Positions 1 through 7,287 of a stretch of 12,590 bases of DNA are shown piece after piece. The stretch is taken from assembly GCA_029565415.1 (NCBI GenBank), contig JAKQOH010000011.1, positions 1-12,590 on the forward strand. Direction: 5' to 3'. The stretch is from Candidatus Rifleibacteriota bacterium (GTDB lineage: Bacteria; Riflebacteria; Ozemobacteria; Ozemobacterales; Ozemobacteraceae). A program made the translations under genes and the position numbers. Numbering within the stretch: the first letter of the stretch is position 1; each line of letters starts with the position of its first letter. The notes beneath the pieces were generated by a model. It saw nothing but the letters and a program-made list of their open reading frames with translations. It was not told the origin of the DNA and did no database searches.

Positions 1-1030
1 CGTATCCCTGGCTTCCCATCGCCTGCACCGCGAAATCCGCGACGGCGAAGGCCGCCTCGGTGCAGTACACCTTGGCGATGGCCGTCTGGACGAACGAGGA
101 ACCCTTGCCGCCCGCCTGCTCGACCGCGCGCCAGACGTGCAGCCGCGACGCCTCGACCCGCAGCGCCGCGTCGGCGAACCGCCACTGGATGCTCTGGAAG
201 CTGCCGATCGGCTTGCCGAACTGCTTCCGGCCCTTGGCATGCTGCGCGGCATCGTCGTAGACCTGCTGGCTGAGACCGGTCGCAATCGCGGCGACCGCGA
301 TGCGCAGCTCGTCCATGAGCTGGTCATACAGGTCGAGACCGAAGCCGTAGGCGCCGATCAGGCTCTCGGGGGCGAGCCGCACCTTGTCGAAACTCACCGG
401 TGCCGCCTCGAGGCCGTTCATGCCCATCGTCTGATGGGGGTTGCCGATCTGGATGCCGGCCGTCTCGCGGGGAATGGCGAACAGGGATGTCGCGGTATCC
501 CCGGCGTCCTCGGCCCGTGCCAGGACGACGATATACGCCGCGCGGCCGGCCCAGTTCACATAGGCCTTGCCGCCCGTGACCTCGAAGGCGCCGTCGGGCA
601 GCTTCCTGCAGACGGTGGACAGGGCGCCGAGGTCGCAGCCGGCTTCCCGCTCCGTCGCGGCGATCGAGAACAGGGCCTTTGCCGAGGCGGCGGCTTTGGC
701 CAGCTCGTTCTTGGAGGCGAAGTTGAACGCCCGCCCGTTCAGGCGGATCCCGAGGACCACCTGCTGTGCGAGAAGGAGGGCCGTTGCCGGGCTGTGCCGG
801 CCGACTTCCTCCAGCAGCACGGAAAGCTGGAACAGCCCGAGCCCTTCACCGCCGAGATCCGTGGGCAGGAATGGCCGCAACAGTTCGCGCTCACCCACGA
901 CGGCCGGAAGATCGTCCGGCAGACGGCCGGTCTCGTCGATGCCGGCGGCAAAGCGGGCGAGTTCCTCGTCCGCGAGGGCACGCCAGGCCGTCTGGCGCTG
1001 CAAATCCTTCTCTTCGAACTCGAAGTTCAC
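1..1030 (-). CDS. Acyl-CoA dehydrogenase, partial (C-terminus beyond the window edge)
   Basis: FAD-dependent acyl-CoA dehydrogenase; the family removes two hydrogens from the alpha-beta carbons of an acyl-CoA and passes the electrons to ETF. I read 343 codons without a stop from a GTG at 1030-1028 to the edge. The N-terminus begins MNFEFEEKDLQRQ. The helical N-domain is followed by the middle beta-domain (ATEREAGCD around residue 150, a divergent form of the usual TE-x-x-AGSD signature; GGKAYVNWAG around 175). The C-terminal helical domain has RKQFGKPIGSFQSIQW near residue 265 and QAMGSQGY at the edge. The catalytic glutamate region, normally after this last motif, is outside the window, so activity cannot be judged. 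An AAGGA lies 10 nt before the GTG. It is the second gene after butyrate kinase (56-nt gap), which suggests short- or branched-chain acyl-CoA metabolism; the exact substrate is not readable. Confidence 0.93.
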   Translation of the reverse strand, partial: MNFEFEEKDLQRQTAWRALADEELARFAAGIDETGRLPDDLPAVVGERELLRPFLPTDLGGEGLGLFQLSVLLEEVGRHSPATALLLAQQVVLGIRLNGRAFNFASKNELAKAAASAKALFSIAATEREAGCDLGALSTVCRKLPDGAFEVTGGKAYVNWAGRAAYIVVLARAEDAGDTATSLFAIPRETAGIQIGNPHQTMGMNGLEAAPVSFDKVRLAPESLIGAYGFGLDLYDQLMDELRIAVAAIATGLSQQVYDDAAQHAKGRKQFGKPIGSFQSIQWRFADAALRVEASRLHVWRAVEQAGGKGSSFVQTAIAKVYCTEAAFAVADFAVQAMGSQGY

Positions 1031-1066
1031 AGGGGTGCGATCCTTTCTTGTCTCGTTGCGTCCCGG

Positions 1067-1086
1067 CCCGAACCGGCCGGTTCGGG
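1067..1086. repeat. 20-nt perfect palindrome between butyrate kinase and acyl-CoA dehydrogenase
   Basis: The sequence CCCGAACCGGCCGGTTCGGG is its own reverse complement. It starts immediately after the butyrate kinase stop (TGA at 1089-1087). As RNA it can form an 8-bp stem with a GGCC loop. No U-tract follows on the minus strand, so it is not a classical intrinsic terminator. It may be an mRNA-stabilising or processing hairpin that sets unequal expression of the two genes, or a dyad DNA site. Confidence 0.75.
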
Positions 1087-2157
1087 TCAGTAGTCCTTGG
1101 CCTGCTCCTCGCCCCGGAGGACGCGGAGTCCGCCCATCGCCAGCGCGGCCAGCTCATCCTCGCCCGGGACGACGACGACACGGCCGATCGGCTCGATATA
1201 CTCTTTTATATATTCCACCAGGTGCGTGCACTTCGCCGCGCCGCCGGTGATCACGAACGCCCGGATGTTGCCCTTCAGGGCCGCGTAATACGAGCCGATC
1301 TCCTTCGCGACCTGGTGAGCCATGCCGAGCAGAACGTTTCGCGCATACTCGTCCCCCTTGTCGATCCGGTCCGAGATCTCGATCAGGTTGCTGGTGCCCA
1401 GATAATTCACGAGGCCGCCGCGGCCGACGACCATCTTCTTCACCTCGGCATGGGTATACTTGCCGCTATAGCACAGGGCCGCGAGATCCAGCGTGGGCAG
1501 CGTGCCCGCGCGTTCCGGCGTATAGGGGCCCGACTCGAGGCCGTTGCTGACATCGATGCACCGGCCGCCCTGGAGGGCAACGACCGAGATGCCGCCGCCG
1601 AGATGGGTCGCGACGAAGTTGTCCTTGCTGAAATCCCAGCCTTCCCGGATACAGGTCTGGCGCACCACGGCGCGGATGTTCAAGGCGTGCCAGATACTTC
1701 GCCGCGGCATCTCTTTCAGGCCGGAGAACCGGGCGATATCGAGCATCTCGTCGACCACGACCGGATCGACGATATAGGCGGGCATGCCGAACTCGGTGTG
1801 GAAGCCGAAGGCAAGCACCGCGCCCAGGTTGCTGGCGTGTTCGCCGTATCTGCCGCTGCGCAGGTCGTCGACCATCTGCTGGCTGACCTTGTAGGTGCCG
1901 CTGACCATGGGTTTGAGCAGGCCGCCCCGGCCGACGACGGCGCTGAGCTCCTTCGGGGCGATGCCCTGCCGGAAGAGAAACGCGAGCATGGCGTCCCGGC
2001 GCATCGGATACTGGTCAAGAATCTTGGGATAGGCTTCGAGATCGGCAGGCGAATGGTCGATCTTCGCCGTGGTCACCTGCTTTTCATTCTCGAAGAGACC
2101 GAGTTTCGTGGTCGTGGAGCCGGGATTGACGACGAGGATTCGAATGGGAGAGCTCAT
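1087..2157 (-). CDS. buk: Butyrate kinase (acetate/propionate kinase superfamily)
   Basis: Catalyses reversible phosphoryl transfer between butyryl-phosphate (or a branched-chain acyl-phosphate) and ADP, a cytoplasmic step giving ATP during acid formation or consuming ATP during acid uptake. The product is 356 residues, typical for butyrate kinases. ASKHA-fold motifs are visible: the N-terminal phosphate loop NPGSTTTKLGLF (about 11-22), VVGRGGLLKP, ATHLGGGISVV, and the C-terminal FVITGGAAK. The ATG at 2157 is preceded by AAGGAAAGGAACC, and a good promoter lies about 100 nt upstream. It is followed by an acyl-CoA dehydrogenase. The usual partner, phosphate butyryltransferase, is not in the window. 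Isobutyrate or another short branched substrate is possible. Confidence 0.95.
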   Translation of the reverse strand: MSSPIRILVVNPGSTTTKLGLFENEKQVTTAKIDHSPADLEAYPKILDQYPMRRDAMLAFLFRQGIAPKELSAVVGRGGLLKPMVSGTYKVSQQMVDDLRSGRYGEHASNLGAVLAFGFHTEFGMPAYIVDPVVVDEMLDIARFSGLKEMPRRSIWHALNIRAVVRQTCIREGWDFSKDNFVATHLGGGISVVALQGGRCIDVSNGLESGPYTPERAGTLPTLDLAALCYSGKYTHAEVKKMVVGRGGLVNYLGTSNLIEISDRIDKGDEYARNVLLGMAHQVAKEIGSYYAALKGNIRAFVITGGAAKCTHLVEYIKEYIEPIGRVVVVPGEDELAALAMGGLRVLRGEEQAKDY

Positions 2158-2264
2158 GGTTCCTTTCCTTGCTTTGACGGGCGGAAGCGGCTTCTTTCTG
2201 TACGGGGGCCCTTCGTGCGCCCGCGGTGGGTGATCGGGTCATGACACCGGGAGAGAACGGACGA
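2158..2264 (-). other. Butyrate kinase 5' leader, no gene seen
   Basis: About 100 nt between the predicted transcription start and the ATG. No open frame with a ribosome-binding site was seen. It holds small GC-rich inverted repeats, such as GAAGC/GCTTC around 2183-2193, but no riboswitch class I recognise. Confidence 0.4.
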
Positions 2265-2293
2265 ATGGTAGCATCGCCCCGGGAACCTGTCAA
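2265..2293 (-). promoter_or_regulatory. Sigma-70-type promoter for the butyrate kinase unit
   Basis: On the minus strand, TTGACA (2293-2288) is followed by a 17-nt spacer and TACCAT (2270-2265). The -35 is a perfect consensus. It lies 20 bp beyond the stop of the upstream metallo-hydrolase gene. Predicted start near 2258, giving a leader of about 100 nt before the butyrate kinase ATG. It suggests that butyrate kinase and acyl-CoA dehydrogenase form their own unit. Confidence 0.72.
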
Positions 2294-2312
2294 ACCGCCG
2301 CCGGTGCCGGGT

Positions 2313-2987
2313 TTACTCCCATTCTCCGGTGAGGAAGGGGTTGTGCGCCGCCTCGTGCGCCATGCGCGTCGCCGGCCCGTGTCCGGGCAGGACGAGCCGG
2401 TCGCCGAGCGGCAGCAGCCGTTCCCGGATCGAACGGACCAGCAGTGCCCCGTCGCCGCCGGGAAAATCCGACCGGCCGACCGAGCCTGCGAACAGGGCAT
2501 CCCCCGTGATCACCACGTCGGGGAAGGCGAGGGCCAGACCGCCCGGCGTGTGCCCCGGCACCGCGATGACCGTGCCCGTCGCGCGGCCGACCGTCAGCGT
2601 GTCGCCGTGGCCGGCGAACGTCTCGGGCGGTCGCGCCGTGAAGGCGGCATCGAGGAACATCGAAAGGTTGAGCCGCGCATCCCCGAGCATGGGGGCGTCT
2701 TCCCGGGAACACAGGACCGGTGCCCCGGTGTGGGTGCGCACGTGTTCGAGGCCGGCGATGTGGTCCGCGTGGCCGTGCGTGAGAAAAATCCGTGTCGTCT
2801 TCCAGGCCAGCTCCTCGAGCCGGCCGATCAGACGAGGATCGTCGTCGGCCGGATCGACGATCAGACCGTCCCCTGCCTCCCGGTCGTACACCAGGTAGGT
2901 GTTGACCTCGAGCGAACCGAGCACGAGGCACTCGATTTCGAGACTGCCGATGGTGTACCGTTTGTTCATGGGGATCGGCCGCCTCAC
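2313..2987 (-). CDS. Metallo-beta-lactamase fold hydrolase, glyoxalase II-like
   Basis: Probable binuclear-metal thioesterase of the glyoxalase II / YcbL group; the natural substrate cannot be read. The metal motif HGHADH is at residues 71-76. Further ligands appear in GHTPGG, GDALFAGSVGRSDFP (bridging Asp) and the final LPGHGPATR. The length (about 218-224) fits the short YcbL-like forms, which lack the long C-terminal glutathione-binding domain of classical GloB. The GTG at 2987 forms a GTGA overlap with the preceding hpt stop. An ATG six codons later (2969), with GAGG 12 nt upstream, is an equally good start and gives MNKRYTIGS. Third gene of the epimerase-hpt-hydrolase unit. No clear terminator follows. 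Confidence 0.9.
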   Translation of the reverse strand: MRRPIPMNKRYTIGSLEIECLVLGSLEVNTYLVYDREAGDGLIVDPADDDPRLIGRLEELAWKTTRIFLTHGHADHIAGLEHVRTHTGAPVLCSREDAPMLGDARLNLSMFLDAAFTARPPETFAGHGDTLTVGRATGTVIAVPGHTPGGLALAFPDVVITGDALFAGSVGRSDFPGGDGALLVRSIRERLLPLGDRLVLPGHGPATRMAHEAAHNPFLTGEWE

Positions 2988-3540
2988 CGCTCTCTCTCGT
3001 AGATATCGGGCTTGAGCACCCCGATGAAGGGAACGTTTCTATAGTAGTCTTTATAATCGAGACCGTAGCCGACGGCGAACTCGCTCGGCAGCTCGAAGCC
3101 GCAGTAGTCGACCCGCACCGGCCGCTGGTGGCACTGGGGCTTGCTGCACAGCGAGCACACTTTCAGGCTCTTGGGGTGCCGCGCCGACAGCAGGTCGATC
3201 AGATACGACAGCGTCAGTCCCGTATCGACGATATCCTCGACGATCAGCACGTTCCGGCCCTCGATGCTCTCGTTCAGGTCTTTCAGGATGCGCACCACGC
3301 CCGAGCTCTTCGTGGCGTGGCCGTAGCTGCTGATCGCCATGAACTCGGTGTTGACGGGCAGCTCGATGTGCCGGCACAGGTCGGCCATGAACAGGAAGGC
3401 GCCCTTGAGGATGCAGACCAGCACGATGGTTTCGCCGGCGTAATCGGCGGTGATCCGGCGGCCCAGCTCGGCGATCCGGGCCTGGATCTCCCCGGTTCCG
3501 ATCAGGACCCGCTCGATGTCCGGATGCGGTGATGTCGACG

Positions 3541-3544
<4 letters not shown>
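2984..3544 (-). CDS. hpt: Hypoxanthine phosphoribosyltransferase
   Basis: Purine salvage enzyme: hypoxanthine (or guanine) plus PRPP gives IMP (or GMP) and pyrophosphate, in the cytoplasm. With the GTG start at 3544 it has 186 residues, the normal size. Visible motifs are [12 protein letters not shown] (about 45-56), the flexible loop [11 protein letters not shown] (72-82), the PRPP-binding [14 protein letters not shown] (99-112; E103, D104, D107) and the base-binding [13 protein letters not shown]. The GTG overlaps the epimerase stop as GTGA and has GGTGAT 7 nt upstream. A longer frame would need a TTG at 3568 and a 28-nt overlap, so I reject it. Translation appears coupled to both neighbours. 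Confidence 0.95.
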
Positions 3545-4476
<932 letters not shown>

Positions 4477-4628
4477 CAGCGATCTCCTGTCTGCGTGATT
4501 GGAAGTGCCTATTCAATCATCCGGTCAGGGAAAAATCAATCGCGATTTCGGGAACTTTTGCCCGGCCGCGCGGTCTGTATCTTCCGAACGATCTCCTCAA
4601 CACCATCGATTCTTCAGGAGGCATCAAC
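4477..4628. promoter_or_regulatory. Divergent intergenic region between the epimerase unit and htrA
   Basis: A 152-nt gap between divergent starts must carry promoters for both sides. Ribosome-binding sites are clear on both strands (AGGAG before 4476 on the minus strand; AGGAGG at 4616-4621 on the plus strand). A TATCTT at 4578-4583 could be an htrA -10, but no good -35 sits at the right distance. Minus-strand TTGATT in the middle of the gap is only a weak candidate. Confidence 0.4.
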
Positions 4629-6152
4629 ATGAACCATCCGCTGATCGGGCGCGCCCGGCTGCGCCTCATCCTGCTCGTCCTTGTCCTGACGGGCTTCCTC
4701 TATGCTGCCGCAACGGCCCAGGCCGAACCCGGCCAGGCGGCCCGCGAGCTCCAGGCGGCCTTCACCAGCGTCGCGAAGAGTCTCAAGCAGAGCGTCGTGA
4801 ATATCCGGATCGAACGCACGATCGGCGGCGGGGCCCAGGGTGACGAAGAAGAAGGTGAAGACCAGTTTCAGGGCACCCCGTTCGAAGACCTCTTCAAGGA
4901 CTTTTTCCGGAACATGCCGCGCGGCCGCCGGTTTGGTCCGCGGGGTCCGAACAAGACCGAAGGCGCGGGGTCGGGCGTGATCTTCGCTGCCGACGGCACG
5001 ATCCTGACGAACAACCACGTCGTCAAAGGGGCCTCGAGCATCACCGTCAAGTTCCATGACGGCCGTGAAGCCCGGGCCAAGGTCGTCGGCCAGGATCCCC
5101 AAAGTGATCTGGCCGTCATCCGCGTGAATGTCGACTTCCCCTTGCAGCCCGCCACGTTCGCCGATTCCGACAAGGTCGAGGTCGGCCAGTGGTGCATGGC
5201 GATCGGCAGCCCGCTCGGCCTCGAGCAGACGGTCACGGTCGGCGTCGTCAGCGCCGTCGGCCGTTCCGGCATCGGCGCCACGGCCATCGAGGATTTCATC
5301 CAGACCGACGCGAGCATCAATCCCGGCAACTCGGGCGGCCCCCTCGTGGATCTCGACGGCCGGGTCATCGGCATCAACACCCTGATCTTCACCGCCCCGG
5401 GGTCGGGAATCGGCTTCGCCATCCCCTCGTCGATGGCTTCCCGGGTCGCCACCCAGATCGTGAAAACCGGCTCGGTCGAGCGGCCCTATATCGGCATCAC
5501 CATGCAGGCCGTCACCTCGGAGCTGGCCGAGCATTACTCCCTTCCCGACAAGTCCGGCGCCGTGGTCATGGATGCGAACTCGGACGCCCCCGCCGCCAAG
5601 GCCGGCCTGAAGCAGATGGACATCATCCGGGCGATCGACGGCAAGGAGATGAAGTCCACGAATGACGTCCAGAAATACATCCTGAGCCGCAACGTGGGCG
5701 ACACCGTCACGATGGAAATCCGGCGCAACGGGGTGAAACACGAGATCCCGGTCAAGCTCGAGCGGATGCCCCGGACGTTCGGCCTGCGTGATCCCGAAGA
5801 CCTCGTCCGGCAGCAGGAAGGGACGAAGGAAAAAGCCGAAACCGCCGAAACGGCTGCCCGCCGGCTCGGCTTCACATGGACGCCGGTGACATCGGATCTG
5901 GCCTCGACCCTGAAGCTCGGCAAAACGTCGGGCATCATCGTGAAGGACGTGAAAGAGGGGAGTCCTGCCGACGAGGCGGGCCTGATGCCCCGGGATGTCA
6001 TCACCCAGGTGAACGGGAAGGCCGTGACGGATGAAACATCGCTGGCAGAGGCGCTGAACCAGCCTTCCGGCACGAAGAAGAGTTCGGTTCTGGTCGTGCA
6101 GCGGAATGGGGCACCCTTGTTTCTCGTCGTTGCCGAGCCGTCGGAACACTAA
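4629..6152 (+). CDS. degP: Periplasmic HtrA/DegP-type serine endoprotease with two PDZ domains
   Basis: Envelope quality-control protease and chaperone that degrades misfolded exported proteins. The product has 507 residues. Signal peptide: positive N-region with R8, R10 and R12, hydrophobic 13-28, likely cut after AQA at 32. The trypsin-like domain has an intact triad: H130 (TNNHVV), D160 (SDLAVI) and S235 (GNSGGPLV). PDZ1 starts near 285 (RPYIGITMQ) and PDZ2 near 412 (LGFTWTP, then GIIVKDVKEGSPADEAGL). The linker before the protease core is acidic and contains a Gly/Arg-rich part (RGRRFGPRGP), like the LA loop of the family. The ATG is placed by AGGAGG at 7-nt spacing. A single gene, ended by a strong terminator. 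DegQ or DegS-like assignment is less likely because two PDZ domains are present. Confidence 0.96.
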   Translation: MNHPLIGRARLRLILLVLVLTGFLYAAATAQAEPGQAARELQAAFTSVAKSLKQSVVNIRIERTIGGGAQGDEEEGEDQFQGTPFEDLFKDFFRNMPRGRRFGPRGPNKTEGAGSGVIFAADGTILTNNHVVKGASSITVKFHDGREARAKVVGQDPQSDLAVIRVNVDFPLQPATFADSDKVEVGQWCMAIGSPLGLEQTVTVGVVSAVGRSGIGATAIEDFIQTDASINPGNSGGPLVDLDGRVIGINTLIFTAPGSGIGFAIPSSMASRVATQIVKTGSVERPYIGITMQAVTSELAEHYSLPDKSGAVVMDANSDAPAAKAGLKQMDIIRAIDGKEMKSTNDVQKYILSRNVGDTVTMEIRRNGVKHEIPVKLERMPRTFGLRDPEDLVRQQEGTKEKAETAETAARRLGFTWTPVTSDLASTLKLGKTSGIIVKDVKEGSPADEAGLMPRDVITQVNGKAVTDETSLAEALNQPSGTKKSSVLVVQRNGAPLFLVVAEPSEH

Positions 6153-6166
6153 CCCTTGTCCCTGCG

Positions 6167-6207
6167 CCGGCCGCTTCCACTCTATGGGAAGCGGCCGGTT
6201 TCATTTT
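6167..6207 (+). terminator. Intrinsic terminator of htrA/degP
   Basis: A perfect 12-bp stem (CCGGCCGCTTCC at 6167-6178 with GGAAGCGGCCGG at 6187-6198) with an 8-nt loop, followed by TTTCATTTT. It begins 14 nt after the htrA stop. Confidence 0.92.
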
Positions 6208-6232
6208 CGGACAAGAATCGTTAACGAACTTG

Positions 6233-6291
6233 CCTGATCAGCCGATACACCGTCCATCCAACTGGTCGTGAACCGACCGTCGCTGATCAGG
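6233..6291. repeat. Inverted repeat with CTGATCAG cores upstream of the small membrane peptide
   Basis: CCTGATCAGC (6233-6242) is the exact reverse complement of GCTGATCAGG (6282-6291). Each arm contains the 8-bp palindrome CTGATCAG; the core centres are 49 bp apart. Between them GGTCG-TGAAC-CGACC can form a small inner stem. The right arm ends inside the AGGAG ribosome-binding site of the 6303 gene. It could act in RNA, hiding the ribosome-binding site, or in DNA as two operator half-regions. A weak promoter candidate (TTAACG, 17 nt, GATACA) overlaps the left arm. Confidence 0.65.
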
Positions 6292-6302
6292 AGTCGCCTC
6301 AC

Positions 6303-6461
6303 ATGATGAAGGAAGTCGTCCTTGCCATCGCACTCACCCTCTTCTTTTCCGTCGGAGTCGGCGTGCTGTTCGTCCGAACCATCATGGAGATGCTGGAGAT
6401 TCTTTTCACGGAATCCCCCTCGCAGCGGGAGCATCACGGGCAGACCGGCAAGGGGAACTGA
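6303..6461 (+). CDS. Small single-pass membrane protein, 52 residues, unknown function
   Basis: I do not recognise a family. The frame starts MMKEVVLAIALTLFF and has a hydrophobic segment at residues 5-24 or so (rich in Leu, Val, Phe). A short amphipathic part follows (RTIMEMLEILFTE), then a polar tail ending HHGQTGKGN. AGGAG lies 9 nt before the first ATG, and codon use is GC-ending like the neighbouring genes (GTC, CTC, ACC, ATC), both of which support a real gene. Its leader holds a striking inverted repeat. It is separated from htrA by the terminator and is convergent with the lipoprotein gene, with 11 nt between stops. It could be an envelope-stress or secretion accessory peptide; that is only a guess. 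Confidence 0.65.
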   Translation: MMKEVVLAIALTLFFSVGVGVLFVRTIMEMLEILFTESPSQREHHGQTGKGN

Positions 6462-6479
6462 CGAGCCGGCGATCAGTTC
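6455..6479. repeat. Inverted repeat spanning two convergent stop codons
   Basis: GAACTGA (6455-6461) pairs with TCAGTTC (6473-6479) around an 11-nt GC-rich loop. The left arm contains the TGA of the small membrane protein and the right arm contains the TGA of the minus-strand lipoprotein. No T-tract is present on either side, so it would be at best a weak bidirectional terminator. Confidence 0.45.
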
Positions 6480-7102
6480 TGGCGGAGAATGCCGTGGAGG
6501 GAGCAGCGGAACAAACGCCGCCCGTCTTTATACACGATCGAGTACTCGCCGCCATCCGGACATCGTGGTGTATCGACAAGTATTTTTTCTGACTTGAGCT
6601 TGTCCGGATCGAACTTGAACATCTTTTTGCCCGTTTTCTTGTCGTAGTACAGGATGGCGAGGATCATCGACTTCATGATCGAGAAGCAGCGCAGCTTCTG
6701 GTCTTCCGCGTAGCTCGAGATCTTTTTCAGGACATCCTGGTAGCGGCGCTGCGCCCGGCCGTATTCGGAAAACATCGACCGATGGGTCTTGATGTCGACG
6801 CTCGGGGTATTGAACGCGTTGATGTTCTGGATCAGGTTCAGGTACGTCTGCTGGAACTCGGTATGCACTTCCTTGAAGCGCACCTGCTCGAACACGCTGC
6901 CTGAGGCGATTCCGGCGGTTGCGGTGGCCGGTCGTGCCTGGGCAGGCCGGGCTGTGCGTGGGGTGGATTCCGGGGGGGTGACTCCGCCACAGCCGCACAG
7001 GAACAGGGCGAACGCCAGGAAACAAAGAACCGGTCCGCATACCAACCGCGTATGCAGACTGAGGGTGATCGACTGCCGGTTCTCGTTCTGGTGACTGTCC
7101 AC
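6473..7102 (-). CDS. Putative lipoprotein with C-terminal pilin-like Cys motif
   Basis: Function unknown. 209 residues from a GTG at 7102. A hydrophobic segment at 20-37 leads to the lipobox LCGC, so Cys38 is the probable lipidated residue. A Pro/Ala/Thr-rich linker (about 42-64) follows, then a predicted helical region (about 72-150) containing QQTYLNLIQNINAF and QRRYQDVLKKISSYAE. The C-terminus has CPDGGEYSIVYKDG with a later RCSLHG (C181, C200, H203). This spacing resembles the tail of many type IV pilin and pseudopilin proteins (CP-GG-Y ... C-S-HG), though no prepilin N-terminus is present. No ribosome-binding site precedes the GTG, but a strong promoter puts the transcript start only about 8 nt away, so translation may be nearly leaderless. 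It is divergent from the FHA-kinase operon, hence possibly functionally linked. Confidence 0.8.
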   Translation of the reverse strand: MDSHQNENRQSITLSLHTRLVCGPVLCFLAFALFLCGCGGVTPPESTPRTARPAQARPATATAGIASGSVFEQVRFKEVHTEFQQTYLNLIQNINAFNTPSVDIKTHRSMFSEYGRAQRRYQDVLKKISSYAEDQKLRCFSIMKSMILAILYYDKKTGKKMFKFDPDKLKSEKILVDTPRCPDGGEYSIVYKDGRRLFRCSLHGILRQN

Positions 7103-7116
7103 GTGCGTGACGGAAC

Positions 7117-7145
7117 ATCTTACCCGCCATAGAGCGAGGTGTCAA
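7117..7145 (-). promoter_or_regulatory. Sigma-70-type promoter for the lipoprotein gene
   Basis: On the minus strand, TTGACA (7145-7140), 17-nt spacer, TAAGAT (7122-7117). Predicted start near 7110, only about 8 nt before the GTG at 7102. Confidence 0.75.
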
Positions 7146-7153
7146 TCGGATCT

Positions 7154-7177
7154 GCGCCGGTCTCGTGCCGCCGGCGC
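7154..7177. repeat. GC-rich inverted repeat between two divergent promoters
   Basis: GCGCCGG (7154-7160) and CCGGCGC (7171-7177) flank a 10-nt loop. The repeat lies just upstream of the lipoprotein -35 and about 50 bp upstream of the FHA-operon -35. It is a possible operator for either or both, but in GC-rich DNA a 7-bp repeat can arise by chance. Confidence 0.35.
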
Positions 7178-7224
7178 CGCGTCTGAGGGTGAATCGTGCT
7201 GGCGGAGCGGATTTGAGCTGTTTG

Positions 7225-7253
7225 TTGAAGCACGAGGGACCCTGTGGTATACT
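7225..7253 (+). promoter_or_regulatory. Sigma-70-type promoter for the FHA-kinase-phosphatase operon
   Basis: TTGAAG (7225-7230), 17-nt spacer, TATACT (7248-7253), with TGG just before the -10 making an extended -10 (TGnTATACT). Predicted start near 7260, leaving a leader of about 28 nt that contains GAGGGGG 7 nt before the ATG. Confidence 0.8.
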
Positions 7254-7287
7254 CCAGCGACTCTTGAGAATTTGAGGGGGAAGCCGC

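Noticed and set aside
137..1093. Long plus-strand open frame opposite the acyl-CoA dehydrogenase and kinase start region
   Set aside because: It is the antisense shadow of the minus-strand acyl-CoA dehydrogenase, whose translation shows clear family motifs.
766..2244. 492-codon plus-strand open frame
   Set aside because: Antisense to butyrate kinase and acyl-CoA dehydrogenase; the translation has no family motifs and long frames are expected opposite GC-rich genes.
2280..2312. Possible terminator after the metallo-hydrolase gene (AAACC/GGTTT arms)
   Set aside because: Only a 5-bp stem with a large loop and no T-tract; the stretch is better explained by the -35 region of the butyrate kinase promoter.
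4614..6149. 511-codon minus-strand open frame
   Set aside because: Exact antisense of htrA, which has signal peptide, catalytic triad and PDZ domains; the minus frame is Asp/Gly/His-rich shadow sequence.
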